A stretch of 64,000 nucleotides of DNA from Flagellimonas aquimarina (GTDB taxonomy: Bacteria; Bacteroidota; Bacteroidia; Flavobacteriales; Flavobacteriaceae), in contig NZ_QGEG01000004.1 in NCBI RefSeq assembly GCF_003149745.1, positions 62,001 through 126,000 on the forward strand. Direction: 5' to 3'. The notes under the pieces were generated by a model. That model made no database searches. It saw only the letters and a program-made list of their open reading frames with translations, and was not told the origin of the DNA. Shown in pieces: positions 1-7,451 of the stretch (its first letter is position 1; each line of letters opens with the position of its first letter). Position numbers and translations under genes: made by a program.

Positions 1-108
1 GTACCAATAGTAGTTAATTTTGATTGGAGACCAGCCTTAGTAATAAGTGATGCCGGAGATGGAGAAGCAGGTGCTTTTGGCTTTGGAATACAATATGCTT
101 TTAACTAA
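1..108 (+). CDS. C-terminal end of an outer-membrane protein (partial)
   Basis: An open frame enters from the left edge and stops at a TAA at 106-108, leaving 35 residues. It ends in FGFGIQYAFN, with alternating hydrophobic residues and a terminal aromatic before a final Asn, as in the last strand of outer-membrane beta-barrel proteins. The rest of the gene is outside the window, so the family cannot be named. A strong hairpin at 191-226 probably ends its transcript. Confidence 0.55.
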   Translation, partial: VPIVVNFDWRPALVISDAGDGEAGAFGFGIQYAFN

Positions 109-190
109 CAAAAAGACAGAATATATTATTGAATAATTTTTTTTCCATGCAGGGATGGTCATTGGTTATTCCTACTTGGAAAATTTAGAG

Positions 191-235
191 TGGCACTTTT
201 AGTATTCAATTGTACTAAAAGTGCCATGTTTTGTT
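191..235 (+). terminator. Long hairpin, probable terminator
   Basis: Perfect 14-bp inverted repeat: TGGCACTTTTAGTA (191-204) and TACTAAAAGTGCCA (213-226), with an 8-nt loop, followed by TGTTTTG. It lies downstream of the partial gene ending at 108. The T-run is short, so termination strength is uncertain. Confidence 0.6.
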
Positions 236-291
236 TAAGTGAATTTTAAAAGTTTTGCAGCTTTTCACCTGTTAAAGGACATTGTGTTTAG

Positions 292-299
292 TATATTTG
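292..299 (+). promoter_or_regulatory. Bacteroidota -7 promoter element
   Basis: TATATTTG matches the Bacteroidota -7 consensus TAnnTTTG and lies 25 nt before the ATG at 324. No TTTG box stands at the usual 17-23 nt upstream, so the -33 half is weak or absent. Confidence 0.4.
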
Positions 300-323
300 T
301 TACTCACAACTAAACAATACATC

Positions 324-830
324 ATGAGAAAATCATTTATTTTAATTGTACTTTTTATAGGCATCGTATCAACAACTTACGGTCAGGAGGGCTTTGCTGT
401 TAGGGCGGGTTTTAACAATGTATCTATCAGTGTGGATACTGGCGGTTTTTTTGGAGATGTTAGTGATAGTGAATTGGGATTTTATGTAGGTGGAGGTTAT
501 AATTTTGAAGTATGTGAAACCTTTGATATTGAGCCATCCTTGCTTTTTAGCTTTGTAGATGATTTAACTTCTTTGTACCTACCTATAATGGGTAAATACA
601 GGATTACCGATCAATTTAACGTTCAAGCTGGACCTCAAATCAATTATTTATTGGAAGACCTTCCTGATGGTGAATTTGGTCTGGACATTGCTTTTGGAGG
701 CGGTTACCAAATAGATGACAATTGGTTTGTTGAAGCGCGCTATGGCTTTCAGATTTCAAGAGCAGGGGATTTTGGTGACGCCGTAGATATTAACACTCTT
801 ACAGTGGGTGCTGGTTATAGATTCAATTAA
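324..830 (+). CDS. Small outer-membrane beta-barrel protein
   Basis: 168 residues. Residues 1-20 form a Sec signal peptide (MRKSF, hydrophobic core, then YGQ). The mature part has alternating Gly-rich amphipathic strands (GFYVGGGYNF, IAFGGGYQI, TVGAGYRFN) with a final Phe-Asn, as in 8-strand OmpW/PorT-like barrels of Bacteroidota. An upstream TTG at 282 is in frame, but it would put a non-signal stretch before the signal peptide and lies before the -7 box, so ATG 324 was chosen. It stands as a single gene between two terminators. Substrate and exact role are unknown. Confidence 0.75.
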   Translation: MRKSFILIVLFIGIVSTTYGQEGFAVRAGFNNVSISVDTGGFFGDVSDSELGFYVGGGYNFEVCETFDIEPSLLFSFVDDLTSLYLPIMGKYRITDQFNVQAGPQINYLLEDLPDGEFGLDIAFGGGYQIDDNWFVEARYGFQISRAGDFGDAVDINTLTVGAGYRFN

Positions 831-850
831 AAACAATAATAACTTTAAAG

Positions 851-880
851 AAAGGGGAGGTAGTTGCTTCCTCTTTTTTA
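851..880 (+). terminator. Rho-independent terminator
   Basis: AAAGGGGAGGT (851-861) pairs, with three G-U pairs, to GCTTCCTCTTT (866-876) across a 4-nt loop and runs into a T-tract. It follows the barrel gene ending at 830. Confidence 0.65.
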
Positions 881-909
881 TGCCCTAAAAATATTGGTAC
901 ATTTACCTT

Positions 910-1326
910 ATGAAACTAATTGTCATCAACGGTCCCAATCTTAATTTGCTCGGAAAACGAGAACCAGAGGTCTACGGTAGCACTACATTTGAGGACTATT
1001 TCTCGCAACTACAGGAAAAGTTTCCTGAAATTGAATTGGAATACTATCAATCCAATATCGAAGGAGAACTGATAAGTAAAATTCAAGAGGTTGGCTTTAC
1101 CTACGATGGGATAGTCTTAAACGCTGCATCGTACACACATACTTCTGTAGGCATAGGAGATGCCGTTAAGGCAGTGAATACACCAGTTGTTGAGGTTCAT
1201 ATTTCCAATACCCATAAACGGGAAGATTTTAGACATGTTTCCTACATTTCTTCGGGAGCCAAAGGCGTGATTTTAGGTTTTGGACTTCAGAGCTATGAAC
1301 TTGCCATTAAAAGTTTCTTAAGCTAG
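910..1326 (+). CDS. aroQ: Type II 3-dehydroquinate dehydratase
   Basis: 138 residues, the normal length. It catalyses trans-dehydration of 3-dehydroquinate to 3-dehydroshikimate, the third step of the shikimate pathway, as a cytoplasmic dodecamer. Seen: the N-terminal INGPNLNLLGKREPEVYG signature with Arg17 and the catalytic Tyr22, and the VHISN motif with general acid His97. It is alone on its strand. Its stop lies inside the convergent neighbour: the two genes overlap by 9 bp (1318-1326) in a 12-bp palindrome. No other shikimate gene is nearby. Confidence 0.97.
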   Translation: MKLIVINGPNLNLLGKREPEVYGSTTFEDYFSQLQEKFPEIELEYYQSNIEGELISKIQEVGFTYDGIVLNAASYTHTSVGIGDAVKAVNTPVVEVHISNTHKREDFRHVSYISSGAKGVILGFGLQSYELAIKSFLS

Positions 1327-1632
1327 CTTACTCAAATATTTTTTATCTGCGTAAAACGTACCAAAAGGCAATAAAGACGCTAAAAAAAGAATAATAAACC
1401 GCTTAATGGTCCATTTTCTTTCCCAACAAAAAACTAAAGCCACTACCACATAAATAATAAAGAGTGCCCCATGTGCGTAACCTACAACTTTGTTAGGTTC
1501 CAACAAACCTGCCCAATACTTTAATGGCATTGTTAACCCAAATAGAAGTAAATAAGATATTCCTTCAAATATCGCTGTTGCCCTGAATACTTTTAGCACA
1601 AGAGAAAGATTATAAATGGATAACTTCACCAT
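1318..1632 (-). CDS. DUF3817 family small membrane protein
   Basis: 104 residues with three hydrophobic segments (about 14-34, 50-68, 75-92) and the family pattern FEGISYLLLFGLTMPLKY followed by GYAHG. DUF3817 proteins are inner-membrane proteins of unknown function, also found as a C-terminal part of some transporters. The start overlaps the end of lpdA by 23 bp, so the two are probably translated from one message. The function is not known. Confidence 0.85.
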   Translation of the reverse strand: MVKLSIYNLSLVLKVFRATAIFEGISYLLLFGLTMPLKYWAGLLEPNKVVGYAHGALFIIYVVVALVFCWERKWTIKRFIILFLASLLPFGTFYADKKYLSKLA

Positions 1633-3001
1633 ATGCAGCCGCTACTGCTTCCATTACGGCCTCACTCATGGTTGGGTGCGGGTGAACTGCTTTCAGGATT
1701 TCATGTCCTGTAGTCTCTAATTTTCTTGCAACCACAGCTTCAGCAATCATGTCAGTTACACCGACACCGATCATGTGGCAGCCTAGCCATTCTCCATACT
1801 TTGCATCAAAAATAACTTTTACAAAACCATCTGGGGTTCCAGCTGCTTTCGCTTTTCCACTAGCTGAAAAAGGAAACTTACCTACTTTTATGTCATACCC
1901 TTGTTCTTGGGCCTGTTTTTCGGTAAGGCCTACAGAAGCCACTTCGGGAATACAATACGTACATCCTGGTATGTTTCCATAATCCAATGCCTCTACATGC
2001 ATTCCTGCTATTTTTTCAACGCAAAGAATACCTTCAGCCGAGGCAACATGGGCCAAAGCCTGCCCTGGTGTAACATCACCAATGGCATAGTACCCAGGAA
2101 TATTGGTTTGGTAATAATCATTGACTAAGATTTTATCTCTATCAACAGCAATACCAACGTCTTCTAATCCTATATTTTCAATATTGGTCTTAATACCAAC
2201 TGCTGAAAGAACAATATCAGCTTCCAGAACTTCCTCTCCTTTAGCTGTCTTTATGGTGGCTTTTACACCTTCACCGGAAGTATCTACGTGCGTGACTTCT
2301 GCTGAAGTTTTGATCTTAACACCTGCCTTTTTAAAACTACGTTCCAATTGCTTGGAAACATCCTCATCTTCAACCGGAACAATATGTGGTAGATACTCAA
2401 CTACAGTAACCTCTGTACCCATGGAGTTATAGAAATAAGCGAACTCAATACCAATGGCACCACTACCTACAACTATCATTTTTTTTGGTTGTGTTTCCAA
2501 AGTCATCGCTTCTCTATAACCAATTACTTTTTTTCCGTCTTGTGGAAGACTAGGTAATTCGCGACTTCTTGCTCCCGTAGCTATTATGATATGGTCAGCG
2601 GTATACTCGGCCGGGTCACCATGTTCTCCTTTTACCACTACTTTTTTTCCGGGTTGTACTTTTCCATAACCATTAAGAACTTCAATCTTGTTTTTCTTCA
2701 TTAAGAATTGAACTCCTTTGCTCATTCCATCAGCAACACCACGACTTCTTTTTACCACAGCACCAAAATCATGCTCAACTTTTTTGGCACTTAACCCATA
2801 GTCTTCGGCATGCTTTAAATAATCAAAAACCTGAGCAGATTTTAAAAGGGCTTTGGTAGGGATGCATCCCCAATTAAGACATACACCTCCTAGACTTTCC
2901 TTTTCTACAATGGCTGTTTTGAATCCAAGTTGTGAGGCTCTTATGGCCGTTACATATCCTCCAGGACCACTACCCAAAACAATTACATCGAAGTTGCTCA
3001 T
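1610..3001 (-). CDS. lpdA: Dihydrolipoyl dehydrogenase (E3)
   Basis: 463 residues. This FAD flavoprotein reoxidises the dihydrolipoyl groups of the 2-oxoacid dehydrogenase complexes or of the glycine cleavage H protein, reducing NAD+. Seen: FAD-binding GSGPGGY (10-16), redox disulfide C41/C46 in GGVCLNWGCIPTK, NAD-binding GSGAIGIEF (about 180), the second FAD motif YAIGDV, and the C-terminal HPHPTMSE with catalytic His442 and Glu447. No E1 or E2 gene is adjacent. gcvT lies 41 kb away in this window. It is followed by the overlapping DUF3817 gene. Confidence 0.97.
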   Translation of the reverse strand: MSNFDVIVLGSGPGGYVTAIRASQLGFKTAIVEKESLGGVCLNWGCIPTKALLKSAQVFDYLKHAEDYGLSAKKVEHDFGAVVKRSRGVADGMSKGVQFLMKKNKIEVLNGYGKVQPGKKVVVKGEHGDPAEYTADHIIIATGARSRELPSLPQDGKKVIGYREAMTLETQPKKMIVVGSGAIGIEFAYFYNSMGTEVTVVEYLPHIVPVEDEDVSKQLERSFKKAGVKIKTSAEVTHVDTSGEGVKATIKTAKGEEVLEADIVLSAVGIKTNIENIGLEDVGIAVDRDKILVNDYYQTNIPGYYAIGDVTPGQALAHVASAEGILCVEKIAGMHVEALDYGNIPGCTYCIPEVASVGLTEKQAQEQGYDIKVGKFPFSASGKAKAAGTPDGFVKVIFDAKYGEWLGCHMIGVGVTDMIAEAVVARKLETTGHEILKAVHPHPTMSEAVMEAVAAAYGEVIHL

Positions 3002-3099
3002 TAGAATTTGATTTTAGTTGTTAAAAATGAAGTGCAAAAGTACGTAATTCAGATGCCAAATACCAAGATTTGGGATTCCTGATTTTCCTAAGACTGAAT

Positions 3100-3636
3100 T
3101 TAGGATTTAGGTGGTCCAAACATCTTTTTATTGAAAGAACTTGAACCTCCTTTTGGAATTGAAAGTGAAATCCAATCTGAACCTTTTATCATTTTCCCCA
3201 GAAATGCTAATTGCCCTACGTGGCTTGGATAATGGGCCAATTGTCGATTTATAGCCTCAATTAAGGTGTGTTCTTTGTTTCTGATCTTAATTTTAGTCTC
3301 AAAATTTGAGCTATCAATGCTGTTTAGTGCTTTGAAAAGACATTCCCAGCCTCTTTCCCAAGCTGCCATCATTTCCACTTTGGAGGCATATGGTTTTTCA
3401 AACTCCATTTCCCGATTGCGCCAGGATTTCTCACCATCTTCAGTTAAAAAGTTGGTCCATCTGCTCAACATATTACCTACAATATGTTTAATAATGATGG
3501 CTATGGAATTGTCTGTGGCCTGATACTTCCAATGGATTTCTTTATCGGAAAGTTGGGCGAAGGTCTTATCGCCCATGGTTTTATAGCGTTTGAATTCAAA
3601 AACTACATTTTTAAGATAGTTTTCTTGAAAATTCAT
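3100..3636 (-). CDS. DUF1572 (DinB-like) protein
   Basis: 178 residues. It has the four-helix DinB/YfiT fold pattern with a likely metal triad: His51 (IIKHIVGNM), His135 and His139 (AHYPSHVGQL). The W-rich central part (SRWTNFL, SWRNRE) is typical of DUF1572. These proteins are predicted metal-dependent enzymes, possibly thiol S-transferases; the substrate is unknown. Its ATG overlaps the stop of msrB by 4 bp, which suggests translational coupling and perhaps a role in redox or thiol homeostasis (inference). Confidence 0.8.
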   Translation of the reverse strand: MNFQENYLKNVVFEFKRYKTMGDKTFAQLSDKEIHWKYQATDNSIAIIIKHIVGNMLSRWTNFLTEDGEKSWRNREMEFEKPYASKVEMMAAWERGWECLFKALNSIDSSNFETKIKIRNKEHTLIEAINRQLAHYPSHVGQLAFLGKMIKGSDWISLSIPKGGSSSFNKKMFGPPKS

Positions 3637-4043
3637 TTTTCCGCTGATGGGTCAAAATCAATACTTATAGAATTGATGCAATAACGTTGTCCTGTTGTTT
3701 CTCTTGGGCCATCGTTAAAAACATGACCTAAATGTCCACCACAATTAGCACAAACCGTTTCCGTTCGAATCATTCCATGTGTGGTATCTCTAATGTATTC
3801 AATGGCACCTTCCACCGCTTCATCAAAGGAAGGCCAACCACAGCCACTTTCAAATTTGTGTTCACTTTCAAAAAGTTTGGCGTTACAGGCCTTACAATGA
3901 TAGTCCCCATTTTCAAAATGTAGGTCGTATTCCCCTGTATGTGGTCTTTCTGTTCCTTTTTGCCTCAGAACATAGTATTCTTCTGAGGAAAGTTGTTTTT
4001 TCCACTCCTCTTCTGATTTTTTGATATCATACTTATTTTCCAT
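3633..4043 (-). CDS. msrB: Peptide-methionine (R)-S-oxide reductase, cytoplasmic
   Basis: 136 residues, no signal peptide. It reduces methionine-R-sulfoxide in proteins. Seen: zinc cysteines C50/C53 (CKAC) and C98/C101 (CANC), catalytic C122 in RYCINS, and a resolving Cys68 in SGCGWPSF. It is thus a classic 2-Cys thioredoxin-dependent MsrB. It sits 74 bp downstream of a second, lipid-anchored msrB and is coupled to the DUF1572 gene by a 4-bp overlap. Confidence 0.95.
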   Translation of the reverse strand: MENKYDIKKSEEEWKKQLSSEEYYVLRQKGTERPHTGEYDLHFENGDYHCKACNAKLFESEHKFESGCGWPSFDEAVEGAIEYIRDTTHGMIRTETVCANCGGHLGHVFNDGPRETTGQRYCINSISIDFDPSAEK

Positions 4044-4117
4044 AACCTCAAATTAAGTGAAAAATGAATAAAATTTTGAAAACTACTAAACTACAAACTG
4101 GGCTTTTAGCCTATAAA

Positions 4118-4609
4118 CTAGTTGGAATCTGGGATAAAATCCAAAGCAACACCATTAATACAGTGCCTTTTTCCCGTGGTATTTCTGGGACCATCATTAA
4201 AAACATGTCCTAAATGGCCACCACAGGTGTTACAGTGCTCTTCTGTGCGTTCATAGCCAATCTTATAATCTACATCGTACGCAACATTACCTTCAATCTC
4301 TTGATCAAAACTTGGCCATCCTGTACCAGAGTTAAATTTGTTTTCGCTACGGAAAAGTGGAGTGGCACAAGCAGCACATACATAAGTTCCTTTTTCTTTG
4401 TTGTCCAACAGATCACTGGTAAAAGCATTTTCTGTTGCCGCTTTTCTTAGGACATAATACTCCATATCCGTTAGTTCTGCTTTCCATTCTGCATCTGTCT
4501 TGGTTATGGCAAACGCAACATCTTTTTTTGTTTCTTTTTTCTCCTCCTGTGATACACCCTTGCATCCTAACGTAACAAGGAATGCTATTAAAAGCAATTG
4601 TTTTCCCAT
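4118..4609 (-). CDS. msrB: Lipoprotein MsrB, envelope methionine sulfoxide reductase
   Basis: 163 residues. The N-terminus MGKQLLLIAFLVTLGC is an SPII signal with the lipidated Cys at 16, followed by a charged linker. The MsrB domain holds zinc cysteines C78/C81 and C126/C129 and catalytic C150 (RHCING). Where the neighbour has the resolving Cys (SGCGW) this protein has Thr96 (SGTGW), so it must be regenerated in another way. Location: anchored facing the periplasm or in the outer membrane. The gene pair reads as one operon giving MsrB in two compartments. Confidence 0.9.
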   Translation of the reverse strand: MGKQLLLIAFLVTLGCKGVSQEEKKETKKDVAFAITKTDAEWKAELTDMEYYVLRKAATENAFTSDLLDNKEKGTYVCAACATPLFRSENKFNSGTGWPSFDQEIEGNVAYDVDYKIGYERTEEHCNTCGGHLGHVFNDGPRNTTGKRHCINGVALDFIPDSN

Positions 4610-4671
4610 TTTTTAATTTTTTTTAATAGACGTTTTTTTTAGACTATCCTTTCACCATAGCACTGTTAAAT

Positions 4672-4702
4672 AAAAAGACCTACTGGTTTTCAGCAGGTCT
4701 TT
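4672..4702 (-). terminator. Rho-independent terminator
   Basis: AAAGACCT-x-CTG and CAG-x-AGGTCTTT (674-702 region) form a stem with one mismatch. On the minus strand it is followed by TTTTTATTT, so it ends the transcript of the collagen-like lipoprotein gene. Confidence 0.75.
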
Positions 4703-4722
4703 AAATTAACATTTTTATGAGT

Positions 4723-5301
4723 TTAATCTATATCGATCTTCATAACTTGATTTTCTTCAATACCTAAAGCGCTCATTACATTCTCTATATTGGATGTGTC
4801 CATTTTAGAAGAATTGGCAAACACGCTAGGCACAAATACGATTCTAAAGGATTGATTATCCGTAAAATCAGTACTCAAGGCAGATAGGTCAAAATTTCCA
4901 TCAATAAATAGCTCTACATCTACAAAGGTATGGGCAAACACGTATTGTATGGTGCCTTCAGGAAGGAAAAAGTTTTGTGGTATTTGGCTCCAAGCGTCGG
5001 CCGTGCTGTTGTCATCAAGATCAATGGTTCCATCAAATCTGTATACTAAGACTGCATCTGCTTCAAATACTTCAAAGTTTGTAATGTCTTCAAAAGAAAT
5101 CAATGCATTGTATATGTTGCCATTTACATCATAAGCAAAATTGACCCCATCTACTTCTACGACCTGCCCTTGAATCCCGTCTTGACCATCTTGACCATCC
5201 AGTCCGTCAAACCCATCAAAACCTGGAGGTCCTGCTGGGCCTTCGCAGGATACGCTGAGCAAAACTAGGAATGCTCCAATAATTGTGTTGAATTTATTCA
5301 T
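4723..5301 (-). CDS. Lipoprotein with collagen-like Gly-X-Y stalk
   Basis: 192 residues from ATG 5301; an upstream in-frame start at 5328 would only add residues before the signal. SPII signal with lipobox LSVSC (Cys19). Directly after it come about eight Gly-X-Y triplets (GPAGPPGFDGFDG, then GLDGQDGQDG; residues 21-45), then a globular domain of about 145 residues with a V(Y)xFDGxID and FFLPEGTIQYVF pattern. Collagen-like lipoproteins of this design are frequent in Flavobacteriia, but their role is unknown. The triplets may form a trimeric stalk (inference). It has its own terminator. Confidence 0.75.
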   Translation of the reverse strand: MNKFNTIIGAFLVLLSVSCEGPAGPPGFDGFDGLDGQDGQDGIQGQVVEVDGVNFAYDVNGNIYNALISFEDITNFEVFEADAVLVYRFDGTIDLDDNSTADAWSQIPQNFFLPEGTIQYVFAHTFVDVELFIDGNFDLSALSTDFTDNQSFRIVFVPSVFANSSKMDTSNIENVMSALGIEENQVMKIDID

Positions 5302-5461
5302 GATTTTTGATTTTTGATTTGCGTTCATTTCATTTGTTTTTCAGTCAAAATCAAAAAGCATTCCATTTTTGGAAGAACATCAATTTATTTTGCAAACAAA
5401 GAGACCAAAATCGGATTCTTTGTCAAAGATGTGTAATATTGTAATTGTTAAACCAGCTTAT

Positions 5462-7357
5462 ATGTCCAAGGTAGTCGTCCACAGTCTTTTCACCGAGTTT
5501 GATATCAATCTTTTCAAAGCTGGAAAGCATTACAGACTTTATGATAAATTAGGTTCCCACTTGATAGAGGTGGATGGTGTTAAAGGAACCTACTTTGCGG
5601 TCTGGGCCCCTTCCGCAAAATCAGTTTCAGTAATTGGAGATTTTAATTTCTGGAAAGCGGAAGACCACAAGTTATATGTTAGATGGGATGAAAGTGGTAT
5701 TTGGGAAGGCTTTATTCCCGGAGTGGACAAGGGCACCAAGTATAAATACAAGATTCAGTCTAACAATAACGACATCTGGACAGAAAAGGCAGATCCTTTT
5801 GGAAGGCTTTGTGAACAACCACCTAATACTGCCTCTGTGGTTTGGGATGCTTCTCATAACTGGAAGGATGCAACATGGATGGATACGCGCAACGAGAAAA
5901 ACGCATTGGATAAACCTTACTCTGTCTATGAAGTTCATTTAGGGTCTTGGAAGAAAAAAAATGGATGGGAGTCACTCTCCTATATAGAATTGGCAGATGA
6001 ACTGGTGGATTATGTGGAAGAAATGGGGTTTACCCATGTGGAATTTATGCCCATAATGGAATACCCATATGATCCTTCATGGGGGTATCAGTTAACAGGA
6101 TATTTTGCTCCGACATCCAGATTTGGAAAACCTGAAGATTTTAAACTTCTGGTCGATAAATTTCATCAACGTGGAATAGGGGTTATTTTGGACTGGGTTC
6201 CATCGCATTTTCCAGAAGATGCACATGGACTTGGATTTTTTGATGGCTCTCACCTTTATGAACATCCTGATAGAAAAAGAGGCTATCATCCAGATTGGAA
6301 AAGTTTGATTTTCAACTACGGAAGAAATGAAGTGCGTGCCTTCTTGATAAGCAATGCAATATTTTGGTTGGATCAATACCATGTGGATGGTCTTCGTGTA
6401 GATGCAGTAGCATCTATGTTGTATCTAGACTATTCACGTGAAGAAGGGGAATGGGAGCCCAACATGTATGGCAACAATGAAAATTTGGAAGCCATGTCCT
6501 TTATAAGGGAAATGAACCAAGAAGTATATGCCAGTTTTAAAGGAGTACAGACCATAGCAGAAGAATCAACGGCCTTTAGCGGCGTTTCTAGACCTGTTGA
6601 TTTTGGAGGGCTTGGATTTGGTATGAAATGGATGATGGGTTGGATGCATGATACATTGGAATTCTTTAAAAAAGAACCAATACACAGGTCTTACGATCTA
6701 AACGATATCACCTTTAGCATGACCTATGCTTTTACCGAAAACTTTATGTTACCATTTTCCCATGACGAAGTGGTATATGGAAAAAAATCACTGCTTTATC
6801 GAATGCCTGGTGATGAGTGGCAACGGTTTGCCAATTTAAGGTTGCTTTTTGGGTTTATGTTCACCCATCCCGGAACCAATCTCCTTTTTATGGGTGCGGA
6901 GTTTGGACAGTCTTCAGAATGGGATTTTGAAACAAGTTTGGATTGGCATTTGACCCAATATGATTTCCATGCTGGAATCCAAGAAGTTATTAAAGACTTG
7001 AATAAAGTTTACAAAAACAACCCCGCGTTATATGAAAAACAATTTAGTTCAGATGGTTTTGAGTGGATTGAATACAATGACCAAGAAAATACGGTACTGA
7101 CTTTTATCAGAAAAGGAAGGGATGCTAAGAACGATTTAATTGTAGCGTGCAATTTTACCCCTGTTCCAAGAGAGAATTATAGGGTTGGGGTTCCTAAAAC
7201 ATCACAATTAAAATTGCTTTTTAACAGTAACGACACCAAGTACGCGGGAAGCGGAATGGGTAAGAAAACGCTTAAACCATCACCAAAAGCATGGAATGGA
7301 CATAAACAGTCCGTAGTAATGACGCTTCCTCCTTTAAGTGTAGTGATTTATCGATAA
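5462..7357 (+). CDS. glgB: 1,4-alpha-glucan branching enzyme (GH13_9)
   Basis: 631 residues. It makes the alpha-1,6 branches of glycogen. N-terminal CBM48-like beta sandwich (GTYFAVWAPSAKSVSVIGDFNFW), then a GH13 barrel: region I DWVPSHF, region II GLRVDAVASMLYLDYSR with nucleophile Asp314, region III IAEES with acid/base Glu367, region IV PFSHDEVVYG with Asp435, and a C-terminal all-beta domain. Starts at TTG 5369 and ATG 5429 are in frame, but the extra residues are not family-like; ATG 5462 fits the usual N-terminus. A GH31 glucosidase follows after 94 bp. No glgA, glgC or glgP is in the window. Confidence 0.93.
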   Translation: MSKVVVHSLFTEFDINLFKAGKHYRLYDKLGSHLIEVDGVKGTYFAVWAPSAKSVSVIGDFNFWKAEDHKLYVRWDESGIWEGFIPGVDKGTKYKYKIQSNNNDIWTEKADPFGRLCEQPPNTASVVWDASHNWKDATWMDTRNEKNALDKPYSVYEVHLGSWKKKNGWESLSYIELADELVDYVEEMGFTHVEFMPIMEYPYDPSWGYQLTGYFAPTSRFGKPEDFKLLVDKFHQRGIGVILDWVPSHFPEDAHGLGFFDGSHLYEHPDRKRGYHPDWKSLIFNYGRNEVRAFLISNAIFWLDQYHVDGLRVDAVASMLYLDYSREEGEWEPNMYGNNENLEAMSFIREMNQEVYASFKGVQTIAEESTAFSGVSRPVDFGGLGFGMKWMMGWMHDTLEFFKKEPIHRSYDLNDITFSMTYAFTENFMLPFSHDEVVYGKKSLLYRMPGDEWQRFANLRLLFGFMFTHPGTNLLFMGAEFGQSSEWDFETSLDWHLTQYDFHAGIQEVIKDLNKVYKNNPALYEKQFSSDGFEWIEYNDQENTVLTFIRKGRDAKNDLIVACNFTPVPRENYRVGVPKTSQLKLLFNSNDTKYAGSGMGKKTLKPSPKAWNGHKQSVVMTLPPLSVVIYR

Positions 7358-7451
7358 TGCATTTACTAAAACGTTGTAGTTAAGTTGTTCAAAACATCTT
7401 TTTAATTTCTCGCCCTAAAGTCTTTCTTTTGTTAGTCTTAATCCACTGAGA

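Noticed and set aside
5369-5461. 31-codon N-terminal extension of glgB from TTG
   Set aside because: The extra residues are not family-like; ATG 5462 gives the usual N-terminus before CBM48.
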